A stretch of 64,000 bases of DNA from Tubiluchus corallicola (GCA_030141605.1 JAQGDQ010000180.1:343501-407500); one strand, 5' to 3'. Shown: positions 1 through 41,469, numbered from the stretch's first letter. The notes: generated from the letters alone by a model not told the origin. Numbers and translations: made by a program.

Positions 1-1974
1 AACATTGTCATATCGTTTTCTCGCATCTGTTTGCTTCGCTCCATTTAACATAGTTTTTTTGTTGTTTATATTATTAATTTAGTCTTATCCATTTTGAGCA
101 CAGCTCATAAGTTAATTTCTTCTGCTACGCTCATAGCCCTGCAATGTTTTGTTAATTTCTAATTGTACAACTTTTTTATTTTTGTATGTGTTAAATGGAT
201 GAATAAATAAATACAGTTTAAAGCAAAGATAAGTGTGAGGAACGTATAACAGGTACATTCCAACTGACACAATGACGAAATAACAATTGATAATTTTCCA
301 AGAAACATTTAAAACACCTTACCGCCAGTATTTCGCTGCGTATTCGTTAATGTTTTCAGCCAAATATACAAGAACCACTAAAATAAAAAACAGAACGTAC
401 TTGACTTAATAAAAAATTTGCAGTGCTCGAAACACACCAGCACTAAAACAGCCACATTAGATTTTTTTTGGAAAGTTACCATAATATCCACCAAGCAGTT
501 TTTACATTCATATTTTATTATATTATATATTAAAAGATTAATAATTTAATAATAATTTAATTTAAGTGGAAGGTTGAAACATTGTATGCGCTGGCGTTCA
601 CTAAGGAACAAAGAAAACTACGAAAAATGCACTAGGCAAATTTCACAGCAAAACACTATTACCAATAGAGTGAAATGTCAAGTAAAATATCGACTTTCTT
701 GATGTTAAAAAATATTTTCAAGCAAATTTCGGTAAGAATCAGCAAAACTTGACAAATGTGATTCATACAGCAAGAGGCATTTGTAAACAAACAAACGAAA
801 TTGTAAAAAAACCGGTAGTTGAATACAAATATTCAGAAAGATTGGTTACAATTGACCCTTACCAGTAGTATTTCTGAGTTCACAATTTTTAACACAACAT
901 TAACAAAGCATGAAAGGTGGTAGTACAGCATTATTGTGCACATGGCATTTCAGGCATCCAATCAGGTTGGAATTGATACATGGTGCATATATATTTATAT
1001 ATAAAACACTTCTGGTGTGCTGATCACACAACAGTTATATTTCAACAGTAGATGTTTAACTTTCGATACATGGTATCTTCACCAGAACAACTGAGGGAAA
1101 TATTGGCCTATTTATAAGAATGCATGAGTAGACACAGGCTTCAAATTATGCATTGCATACTGTAGATACAGGCTTTAAATTCTGCATTGTATACTCTGGG
1201 TACACGCTGAATAATACAGTAATGGGATGAAGTAATAGAGTTGTGATGGGTAGAGTAATTTATGCAAAACTGGGTAAAAATACATTAGTATTTAACTTTC
1301 AGTCTATGAAGAATGGATTCTCTGTTGAGCCCAGTGTGCTGATCCAGTATAATTCCAACTGTTTTCTATAGTGTGCGTCGTAAGTGTTTTCGATATATAT
1401 ATATAGATATGTGTGTGTGTATGAAATTTATTTATCCAATGATATTCCTTGAAATTCAGCGAACTTATTTTAAATGACTAAGGATTATTGCGCCATGAAA
1501 AACGAAATATTAGAAATGAAATATTAGAATATCTCCGATGTAGGAAAAATCAAAGCAGCACTTGAATTTGATAAAAAAAACCACATTGTATACTTACAAT
1601 TCCTTGTTTTATTGATCAACATTTTACACATTAACAAACTTGATACAGGCTTCATTTGAATGTCTTCTGCAGCACGTTTGTAATTAGTGTGATCACGATC
1701 AGCACCGGCATCAAAATAGCAAGTTATGTGCAAGTATGGCTACTGAAACGGTTTGCTAATTTCCAGAACGGTAGCCAGTGCTGGATTTAAGACAAATGAG
1801 TCTGCTGCTACTTAACTTATGAGGCCCCTTAGCTACTCGGACCATGAAGTAAGTAGGCCCGGTAGGCCTACACAGGCAGTCAGGCATACGTGCTCAAGAA
1901 ATTTAGGAGTAGTTAAAATATCACCTAATTTTCCTGCCAAGAAATTGTTTACGACGAATTTTTCAAATATCAAA

Positions 1975-2270
1975 CGTTTTTCCTAGAAGTTACAGAATTG
2001 AAATTGGCCTGTAGTGCTTGGGCTGAGTGCCATCTGTATGGGGTTTTCTGGATTAATTCCAGTTAAACCTGGCATGGTGTCTTTGTGATTTTGTATTGAT
2101 TCTTATATATCAGATGTGGTGATTGGATCTATTAGTATTGTGTGTCTGTTGTATGCTGAGGATAGCTGATTTATATATTTGGTTATGGTGTTATGTTGTT
2201 CTTGTGGAGGTATAGCCAGAGTAGATAGTCTTTATAGAAATCTGCTAGTAAATTGTTTTTTATTGTAAGG
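1975..2270 (-). mobile_element. Decayed LINE reverse-transcriptase fragment
   Basis: On the - strand a frame reads ITTSDI, stop, ESIQNHKDTMPGLTGINPEN, resembling the early reverse-transcriptase block in which K..K..PG.DGI occurs. Stops and small shifts show it is dead. Confidence 0.35.
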
Positions 2271-2438
2271 TATATGTGGTATGATAGTTATGTTGTATAG
2301 GAGTGTTTGTGTGAAATAAGGTGGGCACTTGTAAGACAGTGTTGGGCAGGTTTGAGCTTCTACTAATATAGAATAGCTTCGAGTTTGTTGCCGTGAACAT
2401 ATCTGACCTATAGCCCAGACAGTTCAAATCTGAATGTA

Positions 2439-3070
2439 CTTAAAGGACAATCGGACCCAATCTTAAACTGTAGGTCAAAACAATCTACTCTTTAAAATAT
2501 TGAAAGGAAACGTACTTTTTTTTAAAGACTTCCTTAGGTAAGACAATTATTACCACACAAACACAATTTCGCATCCGCGCCACTAGTTTTTCGCTGTTAC
2601 ATACATTTCACCATTCACTATTTGGACGGGCACTAACACCTGCATTTCGCAAATGCATTGCATAAAAACAGGTGCAGTACCTCTCAGTTCAGATCTGTTA
2701 GTTTGTGAAGAACTACACACGTTCTACAGGTCATGTATGAGTACAGCGGTAAATTTGAAATTTCATCTTAAAACTTGCGTAGTTTTAGTACAACACACTG
2801 AATATCTTACACTGTTCTTCAATTTTCTCTTTCGCAAACGAGTGCAACACGCTCTTGGAATGTTTTTGCTGTTGAAAATTATGTTAGTTTGTGATATCAT
2901 CAGCAGTCAGGCTCAACGCCATTAATTAAGATTTTAATCATTTATTTAATTATCAGACACGCTTTTGCAGTATTAATTATGGTAAAATGCTTTTTAGCTT
3001 AAATGAATATACTTTTTACTGTACTTGAAAGTCAGATAGTGTATGAAAAATCATCCCGTCTTCCTTTAAG
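2439..3070 (+). mobile_element. MITE-1 copy 1 (~600 bp, short TIRs)
   Basis: First of seven copies of one family. It starts near cttaaaggacaatcgg and ends gtcttcctttaag. The two ends are imperfect inverted repeats (CTTAAAG-AA-AC-GGA). Internal landmarks shared by all copies are ctgtaggtcaaaacaatcta and gcgccactagttcttcg. No protein-coding capacity is shared, so it is non-autonomous. Confidence 0.75.
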
Positions 3071-4214
3071 CACACCTAAGCACAATGGTAAATGTAGCAC
3101 TGATATTGGGATTTGCTGCAAGTATCACCATCAAACAGCTTGTGACTAGTAAATTACAAAGGGTTACATTCGTAATGGTTTTTAATGATACAAGTATGTA
3201 AACTCATACAGCAATTAGCAAAAGCACAATGTACTGCACTTACAGAGAATCACAAAGTAAACTGCCTGTACATTCATGCGAGTGTGCAGTAAATAAGTGA
3301 GAAAGAAACAGACACCATGAAATGAAATCAGACCAGTTAACCACGGTTCACTCCAGTCAATCTGTAACAAAAAGAACAGAAATTAGTGCAAACTGACATA
3401 GAATTTCTTAGCCCTTAAACAGCTACCTGTCAACTTAGTTTATTTCCCACTGCAAGTTTAGACTTGCAAAAAAGAATACACCCCTAATTCTGTGCAAGTT
3501 GCACATTTATTTATTTATTTTTATTTTATTTTATTCACACCCAATAGTAAAATACAGTCGATAACAAAAACAATATACAAAAACACGGTGGTAAAAAACA
3601 TACAAATAAAATATTTACAAGACTGTGGTAAAGACACAAAGAAATTAACTGCTTACATGTGTCTATTGTGTACAGGGAATTTATGCAAGTTACTTTATAT
3701 AAGCGGCTATTCAATAACGTAATATTTTGTGCAGTTATGAGTGGTGCACCATCAACATAAGCGGGCTACAAGATAACATGGCTAGAAATTTGTTCAAGTG
3801 TCAGTTTTCTATAGGCCAGATGCACCATATTAGTTACTCGGGCATGGCATGAAAAATAATTGTGACTAACAAATTAATTCACATCTCCAAAAGCTTTGCT
3901 TACAATTCATAATGAAATTCATACAGCAAGTAAGTAAATAAACAGTAACAGTTAAGTGATGGACAAATGTAAAAAAGATATTCATTGAAGTTCAATGCAC
4001 CTGCAAACTAACAATTATGCTATAACTAAACGTAATAACAAGAAAAAGTTTGATAACTGAAATTTTAGGGTTTCCTCATGTTCATTTCACGGTAATGTAA
4101 AATTCTTAAGATGTATAAAAACATATGTAATGACAATAGTTTGTGATGATGGTAGAATAAGAGGCCTCTCCAAAAAATTAGTGAAGGTTTAGACTTGATC
4201 TTAGGAAATACAAT

Positions 4215-4320
4215 TTATTAATATCTGGGACAGGGAACTGGTTAAAGGAGGAAGCTGTGAACGCTGCCAGTACAAATGCTTCCAAGAGCCACTTGGAGGA
4301 GTTCTTAAAGAAGAATGGGG
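4215..4320 (+). mobile_element. Decayed LINE C-terminal remnant
   Basis: One frame reads NWLKEEAVNAASTNASKSHL followed by EEFLKKN, like the WNxLPEEVVNAxSVNSFKxxLD end of reverse-transcriptase proteins. Very short, so tentative. Confidence 0.35.
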
Positions 4321-6189
4321 GGCACAACACAAGTTTGTCCAAGCTTAAAGCCCCAGTTACCATCGTCACCGATTACGTTTGTATTTAGATGAAATTGGTG
4401 GTCGTCGTCAATAAGAATCAATAACATTAACAAGTAAATAAGTAATTAAACATATTCCAGTCTAACACTTAACTATCATTAACAAAACAAATCCACCACA
4501 AATTTTAGTAATCTCGTCTGATCCCAAAAGAAATTTTATTAGCTTAGAAAGACTACACAATTGGACAGGGGCATGGCACATGAAAATTATATGCCGACAA
4601 AAACAGTCAAATTTCCTTTAGGACTTACACTTTTCAAATAACTCCACAAGCCATCAATTTCATTAGTCTTGATAAAGTTCATGTTACGAAAATTTACGCA
4701 ACTGGTATTAACGTCATCTCAGCTTTATAAAAAGAGTATACATTGATTATTTATGCGCACAGACACTAAACCGAAGCAAAACCTGCCATGCGAGAATTTT
4801 TTTTTACCAATGTTGTTGATAGTGCTGTCACCTGTTGCCGACAATAAAAGTAACCACATGTAGTTGCATTCTCTTAGTGCACGGCGAATCGACTTCGGGT
4901 CAACTGGCCGACTGCAGTGATGCAGGGAATTCAAAATAATTATGGCTATAGAAGACTGGAAAACGGTCTAGACCAAATATGAGCTTTATGACAAGGCAAA
5001 ATTAGGCAATGACTATGAGGACAACAGCAAAAAACTAACAAAGTAGGTAATAAAGAAAATGGACAAAAAAGTAAAAACCAAAATGTAAAACATCAAGTAC
5101 AAAAGTAACAAAAGTTAGAAACAATAAAATTGAACAGACAAACTCAAGACGGCTAACGGATAAAAAGACACCTTAAAACAATAGTAAATAGTTAAAAAAT
5201 AAGTCACTTTAATTATTATGTATGACCCCTGCACTAAGTTTAATTAATAAAGTGGATGCTAGATCGGTGTTAGAGAAGAATTTTTATGATAGTGAAGAAC
5301 TTTTAATTAATATGCATGGTGAGCCTACAGATACAGAATTGACTCCTTTCCCCGACCTCCCAAATTTTTATTTTTTTTGTTTTATCTAAAATTTGCATAG
5401 TAATCTACACCAAATATGAGCAATATGAAAAGTTCTATAGCTCTATATACTGGTACTATAATTGACTTTCGTGTAAAAAGCTACATTATGCATAATATTG
5501 AAACTGAGCGCGCTTGTGCTATTTCGTAATTCGCATTAATTTGGCCCACATTTTAGACTGTTAGTCCGTCATCTCACTGTTTCTTGCTACAGATGTTATG
5601 ATGATTATAGTATGTGTTATGTACGACGAGTTAGAGACGAGAACTTAATTTAATTTCACGTTTTTGTTCGCTGATTAGTTAGCACACAATGCTGAGTGAC
5701 AGTGGGTTGGGGTTTTAGTAGATTTGTGAAACATTACAAAATTTTGCTGATACCCAGTACTTATGGGCTGAGAAAAAAAGCAACGTAATAAACGAAAATA
5801 AACGAACGGTAACATGCCTGTTTGATGGCTAAACATTTAGCTTGTGGGACAGTGTGTTTAAAAGAAAGGGCAAGTCAGGACAAGTCAAGTTTAATTTTAC
5901 TTTTGTCACTTACACTCAGAAAAATGTAATAAAGAAATTTGCACAAAAACTGTCTATAAAGCGCAAAGTCAATTTATTGTGCGCGAAGGTAGTCACCTTT
6001 CACTTAAGCATAACTTGAAATTATGACGTAACTGGTGGACTGCGTGACGTTTCACTGATGCTTGCTGCAACCATCGTGTGAGGCACAAAAGTTTTCGCTC
6101 CTCCTCATGTCGAAGTTGCTTGTACTAACCCTTCGTCAATGTATTATTGTTATTGCAAATGTAGGTATATAAGTTGATAATAATATAAC

Positions 6190-6193
6190 AAGC

Positions 6194-6268
<75 letters not shown>
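6190..6268. repeat. (AAT)n microsatellite
   Basis: About 25 near-perfect units in the intergenic DNA upstream of the deacetylase-like gene. Confidence 0.95.
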
Positions 6269-6269
<1 letters not shown>

Positions 6270-7204
6270 TAATAGCAATAACAATACTTTAGATACTTTT
6301 GATGGAAATTAACAGTGCACTGCTTTTCTTCAGCTAATGAACGACGTCATTGGTGGAAAAAATGAGCATTCAAAATAGGAGTGTTTACGCGCGAAATGAT
6401 CACGACTTCAAACCGGTTTAACTAATTAAGCGACGCTTTTATTACTAAATCTTTCTAACATTTTTCTTCATCATTGAAATAAGCGTTGCTTCTCAAAAGG
6501 GTTGGTTAAAGGGTTAATATGTTTTATGTCATGTGTTTTATAACGTTTTACGATATTTTTTGTTTAAACATAATTTAATGAACGTGTAACATCTAGGATG
6601 GAAACAGACAGTTTTACCACTGGACATGTTCTCCCCTGACGGGAGCGAAACGCTAGACAGACGCAGAACAATGGTGACCACAATGTGCAAAAATGTTGCA
6701 ATAAATATGAACATTACTATGTAACAAGAGTAACAAAGTTAATACTATTTAAAGCGCTTAGTGTTTGAAACAAAAGACTGCACTAAAACAAAAATTTCAC
6801 TGTTCACAGAATAATCTAGGATATGGTTCACATGCAGGAACAAACGTACAAGTTCATTTGATGCAAGACCGTAAACATTGATGTTAAAAATTGACAAAAG
6901 AATGCAGAGATTTGTAAATAAGTCGTGTCTGGTCTGGTTGCAAAGAGTGCAACATATTTTTTAATAGACAAAACGAAAAAAACGTACTTGGATATATTAA
7001 TGTGGAAAGAACTTGAACTTTTCGTAAATCAAAAATTGAAAATGTTTACATTCAAGTCAGTTTTGTTAACCAAAGGTAAATGGCACCTTGTTAAGAGTGG
7101 TAATTTTCTCTCAGAATGAGACGCTATTGTGAAAGCATACCATGCAGGGAATACCCCGTCACAGGTAGTCGAACCAGGTAAGTGTGTGGGAGGTGACAAT
7201 ATAG

Positions 7205-7291
7205 GTGCTATAAATATGGGATGGCGTAGCGGGCTATGTGTGTCAGTAGTGAAAGTAGGTTTGTAGACAAAAATCACATCTGAAAGTCAGG
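7205..7291 (+). promoter_or_regulatory. Core promoter and 5' UTR of the deacetylase-like gene
   Basis: A TATAAATA box at 7209-7216 is followed by a TCAGT initiator at 7243-7247, 45 bases before the start codon at 7292. The spacing (about 36 bases) is slightly longer than usual. TCAGT is the typical ecdysozoan (arthropod) initiator. Transcription start is inferred only. Confidence 0.45.
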
Positions 7292-34252
<26,961 letters not shown>

Positions 34253-34512
34253 AAAGCCAGTTTTTCAAACTTGTTCTCTGATGTAGATAGTCATTCGTTT
34301 ACTTGTACTTTAAAGCGGCTCCTTATTTTGCTGTACATAGCAGGTATATTGCACCGCACTCTACACGTGACACAAAAAAGCGTTGATTCACTAAAAGACG
34401 AGACGAAACATTTCATCAAACTCATTACACTGAGGGGTGCGCATGCGCATACTTGTCGAGCAAAAAGCGAAAGGTGCAAAACACGAAAAAATGGTTTCAG
34501 ATGTAAATTTTG

Positions 34513-35093
34513 CTTAAAGCAAAACCAGTCCCAATCATAAACTGTAGGTCAAGACAATCTACTTTTTAAAATATTGAAGGGAACATACTATTTTTTTTCA
34601 GAAAATGACTTATGTGAAAGAATTATTACCACACAAATCTAATTTCACGTTCGCGCCACTAGTTCTTCGCTGTTAGATGCATTTCGCTATTCGCTAGTTA
34701 GACGGGCACTAGCGCCTGCATTTCGGAAACGCGTTGCGCAAAAATAGGTGATGTACCTCTCAGTTCAGTCCATGCGTGAGCACAGTGGTAAATTTCAAAT
34801 TTTAATTTTTGTCTTAAAACTTGCCTAGTTTTAATACAACACACTGAATATCTTACAGTAGCACTGTACTTCAATTTTCACTTTTGCAAACACGTGCATG
34901 AAATATTTTTGCTGTTAAAAATTATATTAGTTTGTCGTGCCATCAATAGTTGGGCTCGTCCCGCCATTGATTAAGTTTTTAATCTATTATTTAATTATCA
35001 GAAACGCTTTTGCAGTATTAACTGTGTTAAAATGTCTAATTTTTATCGGACTTGAATGCGTGGTATGCGAAAAATCATCCTGTGTTCCTTTAC
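34513..35093 (+). mobile_element. MITE-1 copy 7
   Basis: Starts 260 bases after the deacetylase-like stop codon. Same orientation as the other six; carries a ~30-base internal deletion around the GTTCAGATG landmark. A GA microsatellite follows at once. Confidence 0.74.
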
Positions 35094-35099
35094 TGATAT

Positions 35100-35110
35100 A
35101 GAGATAGAGG

Positions 35111-35163
<53 letters not shown>

Positions 35164-35232
35164 AGGAGAGAGAGAGAGAAGAGAGAGAGAGAGGGAGTAG
35201 AGAGAGGGGGGAAGAGAGGGGAAAGAGATTGG
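35100..35232. repeat. (GA)n microsatellite after MITE-1 copy 7
   Basis: GA tract with GGG and AAG interruptions directly after the MITE end. Confidence 0.93.
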
Positions 35233-36039
35233 GTGAAAATAAATTAGAATTATATAATATCGCAACTGCAAAAGTTTTAAATTTGTAAATTTTGAGTTGC
35301 AAACAGATATTTTGGTCATCTACCGCTTCTAATTTGCACGTGTCTTGCAATTTTCTCTGCATTCGCGTGTCGTGTATATAGATGTAAGGTATAATTATTT
35401 TGTAAATAGAATTAATACCATACGCATACGTAAACTTATAAATTTCATACTCAGGTGAAACAATATTATATTTTTTTCTCATGGATACTGTGGTTCAGTT
35501 TTTATCATGTTTGATATATTCATGTCTTGAGACGCTTACTCAGCCAATTTGCTACAGTTTACTAATCTATAATATGCATTTCTCGTCCAATTTTTGATGT
35601 AAACCCACAACAAAGTATCGTCAAGTTTTGATGTGTTAGTTAAGGCCTGAAGCTCTGTATCACGTAATTAGATTTTAAGTAATTAGAAGTTAAAGCACAA
35701 CAAAACCATCCATTTACATAAAGCTTAAAAAATCGTCTTGAAATTTTATGCCAGTTACGTACTGCCTTTTTACATACAGGGCTTGCGTCGGCAGTAACGC
35801 CGTATAAAACATGTAAATTTAAACTCCCGCGATGACCGTTAGGCCGAACCATGTTGACGATAAGTTATTCGAAATAAGTTTTGATAACATTGTGTAAACT
35901 TTAAAAAAATAATGAGAGCATTCGTAGCGCACATGTCACCAACTAAGTAAAATTTTGCATTACTGCATCCTGTGAATAAGATTAAAATATGTTTTTGGTT
36001 AGTGAGTGGTGCACCTTGGAGGGTGAGTCAGCGACATTT

Positions 36040-36378
36040 TACCAATTGGTGAAAATATTTAAAATTATTATTTCAAATTACATAATTCTTTCCGACATGT
36101 AAGCGAAATGCTAAGTAATATAGATTTGCATGGAAAGTTTTTTGACGCATGATTTAACATTTTCTTTTCTTCGTTTGATTTACGTTGTGCGTATGTATAT
36201 GACGTCATGTAATGACTCGGTCAGAACAGTGTCGCGGGAAGCTTAAAATGAAAACAAACAAAGATCATTTGAACGCGAGTAGAATATACGCATAAAATTG
36301 CTATAAAGCAACACAATTTTTTGAGGTGATTTTTCTGAAACCTTCTTCACGTATCCCTTTTCTTGTCCTTTAAGTTAG
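36040..36378. mobile_element. MITE-3 copy 2
   Basis: Matches 28826-29147 through atgctaagtaatatagattt, aaatgaaaacaaac and the terminal ccttttcttgtcctt. The left terminus is degraded. Confidence 0.58.
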
Positions 36379-39344
36379 AAACTTATTTTACTATTCGGTG
36401 ATCTTCGTAATGTTTCAAAGCAACAGGATGAATGACACAGATTAATTTTTGATGACAAGAATATAGTGACAATGAATAAAAAAGTAAAAACAATGAAAAA
36501 GAAGAACTGCGCACAACGCTTCCAAATACCACTCTAGTTCTTCTTCTTCTTCAGGTGACCCAGAAGAGGCGAAAAATCTAGGGCGACCTTTTCTCTTTTC
36601 TGTCTTTTCTTTGATCAACTGAAGAAGAAATGTGTCAATGGTAGTTTGAAATGTTGTGCGATTTTTTTCTTTTTCTTTCTCTTTTAGGTGTTTTTATTTA
36701 TCGCAAACGGGACGAAGATGCTATAACTTTCTTTGAAAAAGAAAAAAAGGACGTTATGGGTCCATTAAGAATGCGCTTGTATATTTGTGAAATGGAATTA
36801 GACGTAGCTCTAGCTATTATGCATTGGACTGGTACTATTGTGTGGCATATTGGAACATTATATAGTTAGCAATGAAATGTTAAATATGCTTCAAAGTATC
36901 TGTGATTAATCCTATTTGTAACATATAATGAGTGTTAAATATATTATATGTTAAAATGATTTTTCGTTTATTAATTTTTTCTCCTTTTCAACAGTCTATT
37001 ATATATTATTACGAGCAAAGGCCCAGCAAAAAATTTTGCGTATAAATACACTTATAATCAAAAATACGCGAACATCCTACATAGTCCTCATTTACAACAC
37101 AAAGCGAGCAGCAGCTTTTACTGAATTAAAGTTATAAGGTTATAGGCAGAGTATAATGGATGACGTCACGACAATGGCTTTGCGTCAGCAGTTTTCCAAG
37201 CGAAAATTGCCGAAAATAGAACATCTAATTAACTCGTCAGTACTCCTCTTGGTGGACCTGCCCTAAAATATAGCCCACATCGTCGTAATTAAAAATTTAA
37301 AATTACACACACATATACATTATGTATATATATATATATATATATATACAATACGCAAAACCTCTATTTGCAGGGTATCAGTTTACACATAACTACCTGT
37401 ATGAGTTTAAACACTAGAAATACTAGAAATGAATGTACGAGTACTAGAAATAGCAACTACGTACATGTACATTTAAACACTGCAAATTATGATTTAATGA
37501 CACGATGATCAGAAAAAATATACACAGTTCTCCAATTGCACAAAATTTTTGTCCAGAATCACAGAAGAAAATAAATAATTATGTTTAGCAAAATATTTTA
37601 AGCCGGGAATAGCACATACGGGCGTTAGCTCAGTTAGGCAAAGTTTAATCATTTATACTAACTAAACTCTGCAAAGTTCAACAGTCAGCAAATAGACTTT
37701 TTTTCATTTAAACCTTTATTACAGAATTTCTTCCATAAACAAAACAGGAGTTAAAAAAGTAAAGACAGCATCGTACAAAAAATCAGTAAAACACTCATAT
37801 GTATACAGCACATACAATCACCCCCCCCCCCAGAACATTCCCTTCGCATGTCCATTATAAACAATAAAACGTCAGATTCCTGTATTCACTATTTCACATG
37901 TTTTGTGCCAAAATACTGCAACTTTTTAATAGCCTCTTTATAAGTGAATAAGTACATTTTCGAATTATATTGTCAAATTGAGGTATTTTAAGTTGAACAC
38001 ATTAACAGACCATGTAGCTTTTGTTATCCGAGCTGAACTTAACACGTGATTCCGGTTTATTTACAACGTGTCGTCACTTTGTGCCACATCTAGTTCAGCA
38101 CGTTAGAGGTCACTTTCTTATTTTTTGCTATAGTAAGCAGAAATGTAAAAAAAGCCTGCGTAGTTTTCTTTTATTTGCTCGTATTTATATGGACGCACAA
38201 TGTACACAAGACAGAATGTTCTGGCACAACGATGAATCATGAGTGTCCCAGGCCAGTGGTTCACATGCGACCTATAATACTATCAAATAATTATAATATT
38301 GTCTTCTTCAAACGACCTCCGAGACGGTAGATAAAATCACCGCTGATTTTTGTCTAGTCAGGATTTCTGAGTTGTTAGCCTTTAATCTTCAAATAAAAAG
38401 GGCATGTCAAAAGCCTAGAATCAACAATGTCAATGATTTCTGTCAAGTTACAGAATAAGTAGCAAACTAACTTAGAAGTACAGGATAGTTTTGCTTTAAT
38501 ACATTTATTAGATTCTCGTTTTAAAAATTAAAACTTGCAATCATTTGAACGATTTAGTGGTCAATCTTAAAGTAAGATTCAAGAGAGCCCTTTCTGTGAG
38601 CAAACAGAATCTGTCCGATTATGTAAGATGAAATGACCTAAGCAGGGCTTATCAAGACTTCACGACGGCCTAGGCTGATAGTTCTGTCCCGCCCATCTCT
38701 ATTGTAAATTTACGGTTTTTTATGTAGTGAGCTTGCCAAACAATTACTTGTGGTGTATTAGAAAACTATTAACCTAATTTCTACGTCGTCATTATGTATT
38801 TGCATTTATTCAAGTAGGCTGCCAAACTGCTTGTAGTGTTTTTGCTCTTGTTCGTTATATGGCACTTATATAAAAGCTTACTCAATAACTGCTTGTTGTG
38901 TAATACCTTGCGCCTGTTTGTTATGTGGCACTTATATAAAACCTTGGCCCAGTAACTGGCTGTGGTGTGGTATAAAATGTGCCCTTTACATGAATATGAA
39001 AGTATACACATTTTCCGAGGAGAATAAGAATTGTTTCTAAAATGTGACGCCCCTCAAACTTTGGCGCCCTAGGCTATAGTCTAGTTAGCCTATTGGTTAG
39101 TACGTCCCTGGGCGTTAGTACCACTGCACCGTAGCATACTGTGAACTCAACACTCAGCAGGAAGAGTTATGTTATCAATCTCAACATGATTTGTCATTAA
39201 ATTCTATAGCCGTCCTTCGTATAACGTTCAAAAACGTTTTTATAGAACTGGGTCAAATTGTCATGTGATGCTGATTATATTCCTACTTGTCTAGTCATCT
39301 CTTTTTTACCAATCCTAATTTTAGAGTTTTAATAAAAAAACTTA

Positions 39345-39692
39345 TACCTATTAAACTGTGTTGCACACTTTTGTTTCTAATTCAACACAGTTGATATCAG
39401 GATCCACATCTCTATTGGGGTGGATGTAAATGTATCTATTAAACTGTGTTGCACACTTTTGTTTCTGACTCAACACAGTTGATATCAGGATCCACATCTC
39501 TATTGGGGTGGATGTAAATGTATCTATTAAACTGTGTTGCACACTTTTGTTTCTGACTCAACACAGTTGATATCAGGATCCACATCTCTATCGGGGTGGA
39601 TGTAAATGTATCTATTAAACTGTGTTGCACACTTTTGTTTCTGACTCAACACAGTTGATATCAGGATCCACATCTCTATTGGGGTCGATGTA
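39345..39692. repeat. 88-bp tandem repeat, 4 units
   Basis: Exact 88-base period (ttaaactgtg at 39351, 39439, 39527, 39615). Each unit contains the inverted pair CTGTGTTG...CAACACAG, so each can form a hairpin. The two 63-residue - strand reading frames here are products of the repeat, not genes. Confidence 0.95.
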
Positions 39693-39784
39693 AATTCTTA
39701 GATCATTTTAGCGACTATCAAAATTTTAATGATTTGAGTGAATGTGCAATCCATAATACTATGTTGGAAATCCAAAAATGAGAT

Positions 39785-40175
39785 TACAATTTAATTACCC
39801 TAATCCTAACTCTACCCTATTTCTAATCCTATCCCTAACCCTACCCTAACCCTGAGCCTAACCCTAACTCTAGCCCTAGCTCTAGCCCTAACTCTAATCC
39901 TATCCCTAACCCTACCCTAATCCTGAGCCTAACCCTAACTCTAGTCCTAACCCTAACCGTAATCCCTAACCCTACCCTAACCCTGAGCCTAAGCCCAATC
40001 CTAGTCCTAATTCTAATCCCATCCCTAATCCAACCCTAAACTAACTTCTAACCCTAATCCTACTCATAACCCTAAGCCTAACTCTAGCCTTGACGGTAAT
40101 CCTATTCTTAACCCAACCATATCCCTAACCCTGATCCTACTCATAACACTAATCCTAATCCGCTTCACTAACTAA
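39785..40175. repeat. Degenerate CCCTAA telomere-like block
   Basis: Many variants of CCCTAA, CCTAAT and CCCTAG. It is followed by ctaactaatttcttgtatgtgg, which also follows the smaller block at 30465-30525. Confidence 0.85.
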
Positions 40176-40794
40176 TTTCTTGTATGTGGGAGTTGCAAAC
40201 TTTACTCGAAATCTTATAGGGAAGCCTTTCTTTCTGGCTGAATGAATAAAAAAATTAATATATCGTGTATCATGAGTGAAAACCTCGACAAGACAAACCT
40301 GTTATGCATTGTTATTTCAATCTTGTTCTGTTTCTCCAAAACTTGGCATTTTGTTATCACTTTTGCTGTTTATTTTAACTATTTCAATAATTCCAACAAC
40401 ATAATCAAATTTGCAAGTTCAGTTATATAAAACGACAAGATTCTGAAATTCATTACCAAATACCATTTTCTTTCATTTTACGCCAACGTCGGGGGGGGGT
40501 GCAAAGAGTTAGAAAGAAATTTCTGCTTCGCTTAATGTTAGAAACTTTAACTAAATGAATTTCAACTAATCACAAAAGCCGTTTTAAACGTGTGAATCAT
40601 TCGTAATACAATATTCTCAAGAAGCTTATTTATTAATTATGTAGTTTGAATTAAATGTTTACCAATTTACCGTATGTATATAGTTTTAAAATTACAATTT
40701 TGGTCGGATTAAACCGGTCGCCAGCAATGTACAGAAATCGTGCAAATCACATTTTTTTATTCATTTAAAACTAATATTGTCTAACTCTTACGGG

Positions 40795-41010
40795 TATGGA
40801 AAATTTTCACAGTTTAAAAGAGAGTTTTCAACCCGAGTGAATCAATGTAAAGCTTCAATGAATTCTCTAATTAATTCTTGCAAAACCGACGTGGTAAAAC
40901 ATTTCGTAGCCAAAGCTTGAGCAAGATTGTGGAACGCAATAATTGACTATATTAAACTTTCAAACTCAGCTTTTGTCTTCAAAAGAGAATTCAAAAAAAT
41001 GTGTTTTTGA
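40795..41010 (+). mobile_element. Decayed LINE C-terminal remnant
   Basis: Translation near 40915-41005 gives ARLWNAIIDYIKLSNSAF then FKREFKKMCF and a stop, resembling the LWNxLP...FKxxLK end of CR1/L2-like proteins. Upstream frame is broken. Confidence 0.4.
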
Positions 41011-41469
41011 AAATTACTAATTGTGCTTACTTATTAGTATATTATCTAGTTATTGCTGTAACACTTGTGAACTCACCTTCTTCAAACTACTTACTTTAAT
41101 ATGTAATTAAATTTAACATGTTCCATGTTAAAAAATATGTACTGTAGTAGGCCAGTAATTCAAACTATAAAAGTATGACTGTGACGTCACGATTGGCTTC
41201 TCTCTATTTTCTCTATATTTAAACAGGTTAGCGAGGGAGTTCCGATTTTGATACGAAGCAGGGCTGACATATTGCTCTTATATTTTTTCTACACCGTCAT
41301 GATACTACTTCGAATTAAAACAAAGTTTTAAAAATAAGTTACAAACGATTTCGAGCAGTTTGTAAAGAATATTCCACCTATCATATGTTACGATGTTTGT
41401 AATGGACGTATAAGTCTGTTTACTTCAGTTCATAGATGTATTATCAATAAAAAAAATCACGATTCTGTT

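Larger units (their letters stand above)
1..7200. other. Upstream intergenic DNA
   Basis: Apart from the LINE remnants, MITE-1 copy 1, a (TTTA)n tract near 3510 and the (AAT)n tract, I see no coding exon: reading frames are short, AT-rich and lack family similarity. An aataaataaata tail near 200-220 resembles a LINE 3' end. Confidence 0.55.

Noticed and set aside
39785-40175. Chromosome end or fused telomere
   Set aside because: Units are highly degenerate, unique genes lie on both sides, and a shared flank with 30460 indicates a mobile repeat.
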